From Candidatus Methanophaga sp. GoMg3.2 (GTDB lineage Archaea > Halobacteriota > Syntropharchaeia > Alkanophagales > Methanospirareceae), in assembly GCA_013180565.1 (NCBI GenBank), contig QBUN01000392.1, forward strand, positions 1 through 14,071: a stretch of DNA of 14,071 bases, written 5' to 3'. Below are positions 6,571-13,380 of this stretch, in pieces. Each line of letters opens with the position of its first letter. Position 1 is the first letter of the stretch. The notes beneath the pieces were generated by a model, which saw only the letters and a program-made list of their open reading frames with translations, had not been told where the DNA came from and did not search any database. The translations under genes and the position numbers were made by a program.

Positions 6571-7626
6571 TTTTGCACCCCGTATCTTATCAGAAATAGT
6601 TCTTATCTCATTTGAGATCTCATTCAAACTCGCTCTTAGCCGTACCAGTTCTCTTGCCATAGTTCGCTTTTCCGCATCCTCACTGCGTGCAAATTTGGTC
6701 GATAGCGCATTTATCGAACTCGATTTCTCCGTTATCCGCTCTGATGTATCATCCAATTCCGATGAAATCAGGCTTATATCCACCCCTTTACCTCCGCCTC
6801 TCGAAACATACACATATACAAACGCAGAACCCAATATCAAGCCCAATATAATAGATATGATGACATAGAGTGCAATTGGCGGTGCTTCAATCGTACTAGC
6901 GAGTTCCCTATAATCCTCTGATAGTTTAGATGCCCAACCCGGATGCCCACCTTCATATAGCCCCATTATATCCTGTTCCATCTTTGTTGTTCCGCCAACT
7001 TTAGCATTTGCAGCCCCTAAACTAGCATTTATATTTCGTTCCGCGTCTTGAATACCTCTGTCCGTAGAATAGAAGACCATGGACGGGCTCAATTTTTGCT
7101 GTATTGTCTCTAATGTCGCACCATCTCGTGACGTTCCAACGGTTAGTTCAACATATACTTCCTCTTTCCCTATCCCCTCAATGTTGTATTTCTCGAACCC
7201 TGGCTCTTTTACTTGTCTTATCGGTTCGGGAACCACTCCTGTTAGTATAATCGGAGATGGGAATGGATACGCATGCTCAGTCTTACCCTGCCAAACAATC
7301 TGGCTTGCAGTATGAGAGATTTCATCGCCGAACTTCCAATCTCTTGGCTTATCCAGATTCGTCCTCAGCTCTAAGACGTAATTATCTGGAATCGGAACCC
7401 CTGTCTTATCTACATATATACGGAATTCTAGTTCATCGCCTTCAAATTGGTCACTATGTAAAAACTCCGCATATGTTTGCCTTTCTTCCCCGGTCGCTAA
7501 ATTAGTAACATATGATCTCCGCTCATCTATCTTTAGCACATCATCCGCAGATGCATTCCCAATGGCTAAAAGAGTTGATAAAAGTAGTATAACCAATAAA
7601 ATGGAAAATAAAACTTTCACTTTCAT
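6568..7626 (-). CDS. Exported protein with C-terminal membrane anchor and cytoplasmic coiled coil (tubulin-like operon)
   Basis: This 352-residue protein begins with a signal peptide or signal anchor (basic MKVK, then hydrophobic to about residue 22, with a possible A-x-A cleavage near 25-27). An extracytoplasmic region of about 220 residues rich in beta-like segments follows, with conserved-looking stretches RIYVDKTGVPIPDNYVLEL and TVGTSRDGATLETIQQKL. A membrane helix lies at 252-275 (IALYVIISIILGLILGSAFVY), then SRGGGKG and a charged helical, coiled-coil-like tail at 283-349. The tail should face the cytoplasm, where the tubulin-like protein is. The ATG at 7626 overlaps the tubulin-like stop as ATGA, with GAGGG about 5-6 bases upstream, so the two are translationally coupled. 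No enzyme motif is seen. I do not recognise a named family. The hairpin at its stop codon ends the operon. Confidence 0.85.
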   Translation of the reverse strand: MKVKVLFSILLVILLLSTLLAIGNASADDVLKIDERRSYVTNLATGEERQTYAEFLHSDQFEGDELEFRIYVDKTGVPIPDNYVLELRTNLDKPRDWKFGDEISHTASQIVWQGKTEHAYPFPSPIILTGVVPEPIRQVKEPGFEKYNIEGIGKEEVYVELTVGTSRDGATLETIQQKLSPSMVFYSTDRGIQDAERNINASLGAANAKVGGTTKMEQDIMGLYEGGHPGWASKLSEDYRELASTIEAPPIALYVIISIILGLILGSAFVYVYVSRGGGKGVDISLISSELDDTSERITEKSSSINALSTKFARSEDAEKRTMARELVRLRASLNEISNEIRTISDKIRGAK

Positions 7627-10316
7627 TCTTCTTCCCTCTCTAATGATAAAGACAAATCAGGCAGCTCTGGCCCCTCATCTTTCCCTATTACTTCCGCTAC
7701 TTGTGCTGGTTCTCCCCTGCCTTCCGCTTCTGACGTTTCCGTCACCCGTTTTAGCTCTCTTAAAGTGGCTAAGATCATTGCAAGTGGTTCCCCCATATCT
7801 TTCATCCCTCTTACTACTTTCATACTAGTCTCCCGTATCTTTGAAACCTCTGACTCTGCCTTTGTTATATGCCGTATCACACTTGAAGAGGTCTCTTCAG
7901 AAGGTATCCCGCTAATGAACTCCATTGCCCGGTCAAGTACCAAATTAACATCCTCGCCGAATCTATTCGACAGGTCATCTATCCTCTCAGTTAATATCTC
8001 CATATTTCTTGCTGAATCGTCTATCATTTTTACTATCTTCTCTGCTTTATCCGCCGCCGGCGCCCCGGCACCTTTTAATTTCGCGATCAAAACCTCAAAT
8101 TCCGTTTTCAACTGTGCAAATCCCTTACCCGCACCCTTTGTCCATAGTCCTACTTTCTCCATGCTTCTACTCGCGTTTTCAAGTCCCTGAACCAATACAG
8201 TGAGTCCTGCGATCGAGAAGCTATCCGGTACTTTCAGATTCTTTATGTTCTCCGCTATATCCATGCCGGTCAGCAAATCATCGAACATCTTCAAGCTTTG
8301 TGCCAGCACAATGGGGACGTTATTCCATAAAGCTTCGGGCTCTATAATCTCATAATTCTTCCAGTATTCTGTTACGGTATCCCTGTTCTTCTCATCGGCA
8401 CCCGGCGAATAGGGTATTCCCGTGATCTCCGAGAACGGTTTTGGAGTACCGTAGAAGAGTGAATGGTGCCGCTGTAGTTTGGTGAAGTCACTTTCATTAT
8501 ACGCTCTTTCAATCCATTCTAATTCACGAAGTCTTGGTGGAAGTCCGGGCCCAGGTGCCCAGGGCTGAAGCCCAATCATGAGCGTGTAAATGCCAAAGCT
8601 GTGTGCTCGTGCTGGTGCATCCAGTTTCAGAACGTCCGCGTCTTTTGCAAATCGCTCGGTCACCATGCTCTTAAATGCGCCGCCTCCCAGCCGCGCATCA
8701 TCGAAATTGTCCCCTCTCGAACTTAACACTGTAATTAGATGTCCAAACTTCTCCTCCTCATTCACTACATTCCCTTCCGCATCCAATGACAGGAACCCGT
8801 AATCATGAAGTATGTCTATATATTTTGATGCCATGACGTTATCTATTGAATGCCGATAGTTTACCAGTGGATTGAATATGATGTCGCCATCATTAATCGG
8901 CGAATGCGTCCACCGGAAGTACTCGTCTTCTCGGTCTAGCTTTCTCATAATGGCTAAGAACGAAAGATTCTTTAAATCCTCTCTGTCCTTCTTTAAACTC
9001 TTTATCTCCTCTTCTGCTATCGCTATTGGATGGTAGGTCCTAGTATTCAAAGGCGTGGTAAGCTCTCGGAGGATCTTGTTCTTAAGCGCTCCAAGCCGCT
9101 CTAAATTCCTTTCTGATGCTATCTTCCGCTCTTCTGTATCGCTCACCCTTATATCAAGATCGAAGACCTCTTCTTTTAATTCCACTGCTTTCCTCTTCGC
9201 TCTATCGAGCTTCGATTTTGTATCTCTTATTTCTGCTTTGTTTACATGATGGAACAGTCCTGTCTTGGTTTCATAAGCATTAATTTCTCGCCGAATATCC
9301 TTTATCCTACCCTCGAACCGCTCCAACTCCGACCTACCGGATTCTGTCTTACCCCTTATGTCCGATAGTCGTGCCTCAATCTCAACCAATTTCTGCCGGA
9401 CCCTTGGTATCTCATCCTCAATGTCATAAAATAAGAATAATTTCTCGGTTGGGAATACACATTCGTAGTAACCCATGGTATCAAACCGATTTTCATAACC
9501 CCTCGCTCTATTCTGGAGATCATTTAGGTCAAGCCACTTTCCCTTTGTCTCAACCGCACCACCGGGCATAAAACCAAGATCAAGAAGGAACCGTGTTATC
9601 GCCCTTTCTAATTCCTCATCCCTGTTCTGCCCTTGAAGGTCTCTACCCAAAAGGAAGAACAATTTGAATGGATTAGAATAATTCTTGTCGTCTATTATGA
9701 GGTCCTCGGTATGGGACATAAGGGCATGAAGTTCTTTCAGCGTACCGAGTGCATTACCTGTTGGAAGCACCGATTCCTTACTCGATGGTAGTATGCCGAT
9801 CCCAAACATCACCGGATCCGCGCCAAACTGCTTCGAGATCCAATCGCGTATGTCTATTGCAATGTCTAAGAGCATACTTGATCCTGTCCCACCACCGAAT
9901 GCACAGACCATAAGTATTAAAAAGTCCCGCCCGCCTGTTCTATTCCTCAATTCAGCAGCCGCCGCGCCTATCGCACTGAATATCCGTTCTCTATGCACGT
10001 TATACATCGCTCTGCCATAAATACGGTGTTGGCCACAGCCAGCACCCGCAGCGGTCAGATAAGGGTCGGGCAGCCACCGATTAGTATTTTTCATTAGTAT
10101 CTTATCCGGCCGGTTGAGTATTATCTTTTTCCGCTCTTCTATTTCGCTGCATGCGTTTGCAGATGCCGGGTCCGTATCAATAATTAAAAACTCCTCATTC
10201 TTTGGCGCTTTACCTGTTTTGTGCTTGAGTGTTCTCAATATATTATTAACGATGCTGCTTCCCTGCCCACCAATTCCAATGGCAATCCTATTTACTGTGT
10301 CTTCCCCCGTCCCCAT
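7623..10316 (-). CDS. FtsZ/tubulin-superfamily protein with coiled-coil insertion (Tubulin_2-like)
   Basis: The 897-residue protein carries the GTP-binding signature of the FtsZ/tubulin superfamily: AIGIGGQGSSIVNNIL (12-26), FLIIDTDPASAN (43-54), GAGCGQHRIYGRAMYN (91-106, like the GAGGNPEVGR loop of FtsZ) and the G-box FGGGTGSS (140-147). PVMFGIGILP and ALGTLKELHALMSHTEDLIIDD (189-210) continue the fold. The region 303-460 is highly charged and predicted coiled coil, broken once near 351-360, and looks inserted into the protein. Residues 470-660 are globular, and 670-860 are again helical, before an acidic tail. FtsZ is about 350-400 residues, so this is not FtsZ or CetZ. It fits the tubulin-like families linked to membrane remodelling. 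AAGGAGGT (10331-10338) is 14 bases before the ATG, and the preceding in-frame codon is a stop, so the start cannot move upstream. It is flanked by two membrane-protein genes in one operon. Confidence 0.88.
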   Translation of the reverse strand: MGTGEDTVNRIAIGIGGQGSSIVNNILRTLKHKTGKAPKNEEFLIIDTDPASANACSEIEERKKIILNRPDKILMKNTNRWLPDPYLTAAGAGCGQHRIYGRAMYNVHRERIFSAIGAAAAELRNRTGGRDFLILMVCAFGGGTGSSMLLDIAIDIRDWISKQFGADPVMFGIGILPSSKESVLPTGNALGTLKELHALMSHTEDLIIDDKNYSNPFKLFFLLGRDLQGQNRDEELERAITRFLLDLGFMPGGAVETKGKWLDLNDLQNRARGYENRFDTMGYYECVFPTEKLFLFYDIEDEIPRVRQKLVEIEARLSDIRGKTESGRSELERFEGRIKDIRREINAYETKTGLFHHVNKAEIRDTKSKLDRAKRKAVELKEEVFDLDIRVSDTEERKIASERNLERLGALKNKILRELTTPLNTRTYHPIAIAEEEIKSLKKDREDLKNLSFLAIMRKLDREDEYFRWTHSPINDGDIIFNPLVNYRHSIDNVMASKYIDILHDYGFLSLDAEGNVVNEEEKFGHLITVLSSRGDNFDDARLGGGAFKSMVTERFAKDADVLKLDAPARAHSFGIYTLMIGLQPWAPGPGLPPRLRELEWIERAYNESDFTKLQRHHSLFYGTPKPFSEITGIPYSPGADEKNRDTVTEYWKNYEIIEPEALWNNVPIVLAQSLKMFDDLLTGMDIAENIKNLKVPDSFSIAGLTVLVQGLENASRSMEKVGLWTKGAGKGFAQLKTEFEVLIAKLKGAGAPAADKAEKIVKMIDDSARNMEILTERIDDLSNRFGEDVNLVLDRAMEFISGIPSEETSSSVIRHITKAESEVSKIRETSMKVVRGMKDMGEPLAMILATLRELKRVTETSEAEGRGEPAQVAEVIGKDEGPELPDLSLSLEREEE

Positions 10317-10326
10317 CTATCTACTA

Positions 10327-10761
10327 TCATACCTCCTTCTCTCGCGATTCGTAATCGTCCACTTTTGATTTGATCTCGCCCATCTCGTCATCGAAATGCT
10401 CTAGTTCCATCCCGCCACCACTTACATCGCTTTCTATCCCGGAGACCGCACTATCAATGCTCTTCTCGCTAGTAACAAGCCGTCTTGCTTCACTTTCGCC
10501 CTTAAACCATACCGCAAGGCCAAATAAGCCCAATATGATGCTTGCCGCTATCATAACACATACCACAATAAAGGGGGCGGGATCAGCTAAAGGAATCAGA
10601 TCCTGCTTCACATTCAACACTAAGGCGATAACTGCTAATATCACACCGATGACCGGCAAAAGAAGAAGCATTTTGTCCACTTTTAATAATAGCAACATCA
10701 CTACTACTTCTACAACCAGTAAAATGACAACAATCAATATTCCTATACTCATGGGATCCAT
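10327..10761 (-). CDS. Small three-helix membrane protein with charged cytoplasmic tail (tubulin-like operon)
   Basis: This 144-residue protein has three hydrophobic segments at about 5-27, 31-50 and 63-86, then a hydrophilic acidic tail (87-144) with heptad-like spacing (E-x-x-x-S-I-D-S-A-V-S-G-I-E-S-D and D-D-E-M-G-E-I-K-S-K-V-D-D-Y). It is first in the operon and ends 10 bases before the tubulin-like ATG, with the SD for that gene inside its last codons. GAGGT (10769-10773) is 7 bases before its ATG at 10761. It could be the membrane docking factor for the filament protein. That role is inferred from position only. No named family is recognised. Confidence 0.8.
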   Translation of the reverse strand: MDPMSIGILIVVILLVVEVVVMLLLLKVDKMLLLLPVIGVILAVIALVLNVKQDLIPLADPAPFIVVCVMIAASIILGLFGLAVWFKGESEARRLVTSEKSIDSAVSGIESDVSGGGMELEHFDDEMGEIKSKVDDYESREKEV

Positions 10762-10818
10762 ATCTGATACCTCGCTTTAAACATTTAGTCCTATTAGTTA
10801 GTTATCTAAGTTATTGAG

Positions 10819-10828
10819 TATTTAAATA
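10819..10828 (-). promoter_or_regulatory. TATA box of the tubulin-like operon
   Basis: The palindromic TATTTAAATA lies 58-67 bases before the ATG at 10761. With the usual 25-base offset, transcription would start near 10797 and give a leader of about 35 bases containing the GAGGT ribosome binding site. The remainder of the 120-base gap shows no other signal. Confidence 0.5.
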
Positions 10829-10881
10829 CATTAGGGTCTTGTATCTTCACAATTTCTCTATTTGTACCGTGCATTTTGCAA

Positions 10882-12054
10882 TTAACAATCCCTCAAAGGA
10901 CAGTCCCAATCCCCAATTCTCGCCTTACAGCCACCACATACCTTCGCATATCCACAGCCATTACATTCTCCCTTTGAGAACTTAATCTTTTCTAGAGCCC
11001 TCCAAATCATGTCAATTCTGTCCTTCCTTACATTTCCTACATTGGCCGGAAGGAAAGGGCATGCCCACACATCCCCATTAGGCTTGATATACATCATACC
11101 CTTACCTGCTAAACAACCACCGAAGAACCGACCAAAGAAATTTATTATTCGCTTAGTGTGAATACCCCGACTTTGAAGCACGTAAGCCCAGTATTCCGGT
11201 GCTGCAACAGGAATCAATATCGCTCGTAGTTCACGCTGTTTCGTGAGAATCAAATCCAAAAGCGCTTTGAACTCTTTTTTACTGAGTGCATAATCTCTAA
11301 TCTCCTCGCCCCTGCCAAAAGGAACGAAATTATAGATGAAATAAGAATATACGCCTATTCTATTTCCATAATCTATGATTCGTTCGATTTCATTGAAATT
11401 CCGTCTGGTTGCAACTATATTCAGATGTAAATATAGATTTTCCGCAGTGCAATTCGCTATCCCTTCAATCACGGCATCGAACGCACCTTTGACACCTCTT
11501 ATGGAATCATGTATCTCGGGATTCATACCGTCCAACCCTATTACCACCCCAACGTTATATTTGCGCAGCAATTTAGCTACTTCTTTCGTTATCAGCGTTC
11601 CATTCGTCGCTATAAAGACGCTGAACCCAATTGACTTTGCGTATGCGATCAAATCAAAAATGTCTTCGCGTAGCAAAGGCTCGCCTCCCGTGAATACAAA
11701 TGACCGGATGTCTAACGCTGCTACCTGATCTATCAATGCCCGCCCTTCTTCTTCGGTTAGTTCATCATAAGATGCCTCTCCACCGAACGCATGACAATGG
11801 ATGCAGTCCAGGTTACACCTGCCGGTCATTTCCCATACCACATGTGGACTCAGACCGAAGCAAGAAATCCGTTTCGCGCCTGCACCTGCATGGATTAGGT
11901 TCTTTAACTGGCTCGTCCAAAGAAGAAAAGCCTTTTTATTCCAGCCTGAGAGCATAGCATATAGCACAATCGCTACTGCTTGCTTCAATAGCAGGTGTGG
12001 CGGGTTGTAGAAGCTTTTTACTCGCTTATTTATATCTTTGCGTCTGTTTTCCAT
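10882..12054 (-). CDS. Radical SAM/SPASM protein, haem-biosynthesis-like (AhbC/AhbD/NirJ type)
   Basis: Counting from the ATG at 12054 (390 residues), the protein has an N-terminal basic helical extension (1-70), then VVWEMTGRCNLDCIHC with the CxxxCxxC cluster ligands Cys 80, 84 and 87, and FVFTGGEPL (119-127) of the SAM site. The C-terminus has CLAGKGMMYIKPNGDVWACPF and CNGCGYAKVCGGCKARIG, an auxiliary-cluster (SPASM-like) pattern. The GxCGxCxYxxVCGGCRAR form resembles the NirJ/AhbC/AhbD enzymes that trim side chains of sirohaem derivatives in the alternative haem route. This suggests tetrapyrrole or peptide modification. The substrate is not shown by the sequence, and no other haem gene is nearby. 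The frame can start at a GTG at 12069, five bases after the upstream gene. Neither start has a clear SD, and I prefer the ATG. Confidence 0.82.
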   Translation of the reverse strand: MENRRKDINKRVKSFYNPPHLLLKQAVAIVLYAMLSGWNKKAFLLWTSQLKNLIHAGAGAKRISCFGLSPHVVWEMTGRCNLDCIHCHAFGGEASYDELTEEEGRALIDQVAALDIRSFVFTGGEPLLREDIFDLIAYAKSIGFSVFIATNGTLITKEVAKLLRKYNVGVVIGLDGMNPEIHDSIRGVKGAFDAVIEGIANCTAENLYLHLNIVATRRNFNEIERIIDYGNRIGVYSYFIYNFVPFGRGEEIRDYALSKKEFKALLDLILTKQRELRAILIPVAAPEYWAYVLQSRGIHTKRIINFFGRFFGGCLAGKGMMYIKPNGDVWACPFLPANVGNVRKDRIDMIWRALEKIKFSKGECNGCGYAKVCGGCKARIGDWDCPLRDC

Positions 12055-12074
12055 CACATAAAAAAGCACTTCTA

Positions 12075-13310
12075 CTACGATTTTGTTTTAAATAAAATAG
12101 TAATAATCTTCTCTGCTGTATCGTAGCCGCCATCAAGATAAATCGCACCAATCACCGCTTCAAACGTCTCGGCGAGAACATAAGGCTCTTCATTTGCCCT
12201 TTGTTTCTTCTCACCGACTCCCAGCATAATAGATTCTCCAATTCCAAGCTCGCGACCGATTTTTGCAAGTGATTCCTCTCTCTCAAGTTCTATTTTCTTT
12301 CTTGTTATCTCATCTCGCGTCTTGCAACCCGATTTTATCAATAAATCTACTAATACCGCTTTTAGGACTGCATCTCCAAGCGTCCGGAATATCTCCTGGT
12401 CTTCACAAGCCTGGTTTCGTTGCCTTTGCTCTAGTGCATATGCTTTACGTGTCAATGCGCGATTTAAGATGCTCTTGTCCACGAATGAATATCCGATATT
12501 TTCTTCGATTGTCATACAGCCTTCATTTTTAATTATATTCGGTGATTCTTCCTTTCGTCTGACACACATCTTTGCCGCAATGGTAGCTGCTCCAACTCCA
12601 TTGTCGATGTTCACTACTGCTAGTCCTGGCGAGCAGCTCTGGAGCATGGAAAGAAGTGCTGCTATTCCTTTACCTCCAAGCCCATAGCCCACTGATGTTG
12701 GAACGCCAATCACGGGCACGTTCACCAGGCTTGCTACTACGGAAGGCAATGCCCCTTCCATACCTGCCACCACGATTATCGCTACCACATCTTCATTTAC
12801 AATCGCCTCAAGAGGTGAGGCCAATCTGTGTATGCCCGCGATACCTACATCGTAGGTCTTTATCACCTCACAACCACACACTTCGGCAACAACTCTCGCT
12901 TCCTCAGCAACCGGTATATCGGCAGTTCCAGCCGCGATTAACCCTATTTTTACGCGCCTTTCAAACTCGTATCCTCGCTTCTTTACTACTATCGTACTCG
13001 AAATTGCATTATAGTCAACATCAAGCTCCTTTGTTTCTGCCACCACACGCTTCTTTATCATCTCGGCCTCGCGCACCCGGCTAATCAACGCAAAGCCCTT
13101 TTCCGATGCAACTGCAATCGCTATATCAGCCACTTCATTATTGCTTTTACCCTCTGCAAAGATTATCTCGGGTATGCCCGTCCTATACGACCTGTTTATA
13201 TCTATCCGTGCAAAATCCCTTATCTTCCTTATACTCTCTAACTTCAGTTCCTTACTCGCTTCCTCGATACCTATTTCCCCGCGGCCGAATCTTCTCAGTA
13301 TCTCTTCCAT
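12075..13310 (-). CDS. larB: LarB-RNase III fusion protein
   Basis: Residues 1-255 (ATG at 13310, 411 aa in all) are LarB, the PurE-like enzyme that carboxylates and hydrolyses nicotinate adenine dinucleotide in nickel-pincer cofactor synthesis. Seen are AAGTADIPVAEEA, TYDVGIAGIHRL, GVPTSVGYGLGGKG and MLQSCSPGLAVVNIDNG, whose Cys (226) matches the catalytic Cys of LarB. Residues 267-407 are an RNase III domain: IGYSFVDKSILNRALTRKAY, EIFRTLGDAVL, RKKIELEREESLAKIGRELG and YVLAETFEAVIGAIYLDGG. There is no dsRNA-binding domain. At the E. coli E38/E41/D45/D114/E117 positions I read E306/R309/D313/E381/E384, so E41 is replaced. The frame is open throughout. The longer TTG start (13331) is rejected because MEEILRRFGRGEIGIEEA is the normal LarB beginning and the TTG would lie upstream of the predicted transcription start. 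It ends with tandem TAG TAG, 20 bases before the radical SAM ATG. Confidence 0.88.
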   Translation of the reverse strand: MEEILRRFGRGEIGIEEASKELKLESIRKIRDFARIDINRSYRTGIPEIIFAEGKSNNEVADIAIAVASEKGFALISRVREAEMIKKRVVAETKELDVDYNAISSTIVVKKRGYEFERRVKIGLIAAGTADIPVAEEARVVAEVCGCEVIKTYDVGIAGIHRLASPLEAIVNEDVVAIIVVAGMEGALPSVVASLVNVPVIGVPTSVGYGLGGKGIAALLSMLQSCSPGLAVVNIDNGVGAATIAAKMCVRRKEESPNIIKNEGCMTIEENIGYSFVDKSILNRALTRKAYALEQRQRNQACEDQEIFRTLGDAVLKAVLVDLLIKSGCKTRDEITRKKIELEREESLAKIGRELGIGESIMLGVGEKKQRANEEPYVLAETFEAVIGAIYLDGGYDTAEKIITILFKTKS

Positions 13311-13341
13311 AGCATAGCCTAGAATACCCAATTTTCTTTTC

Positions 13342-13350
13342 GTATTATAC
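13342..13350. promoter_or_regulatory. Palindromic TATA-like element between divergent larB fusion and thiL
   Basis: GTATTATAC is a palindrome apart from its central base. A start site 25-27 bases away would fall about 10 bases before the LarB-fusion ATG (13310) on one side and about 9 bases before the thiL ATG (13381) on the other. It may therefore serve both genes as short-leader transcripts. No ribosome binding site is strong on either side (AAGGA at 13360-13364 is far from the thiL ATG). Confidence 0.35.
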
Positions 13351-13380
13351 TTACAATCTAAGGAAATTAATTAATTAACA

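Noticed and set aside
7765..8190. A 141-residue plus-strand frame opposite the tubulin-like gene.
   Set aside because: It is antisense to the helical C-terminal part of the tubulin-like protein, with Ser/Phe/Ile-rich composition and no ribosome binding site or motif.
10294..10330. A 12-codon frame starting at an ATG overlapping the stop of the small membrane protein, just before the tubulin-like gene.
   Set aside because: The ribosome binding site abuts the ATG with no spacing, the frame is out of phase with the tubulin-like gene, and the peptide is tiny. It is most likely chance.
12656..13084. A 142-residue plus-strand open frame opposite the LarB domain.
   Set aside because: It lies entirely antisense to a well-supported gene, with a low-complexity Leu/Pro/Ser/Arg composition typical of a shadow frame.
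13311..13331. TTG start for the LarB fusion, adding seven residues.
   Set aside because: The ATG at 13310 matches the usual LarB N-terminus, and the TTG lies upstream of the predicted transcription start.
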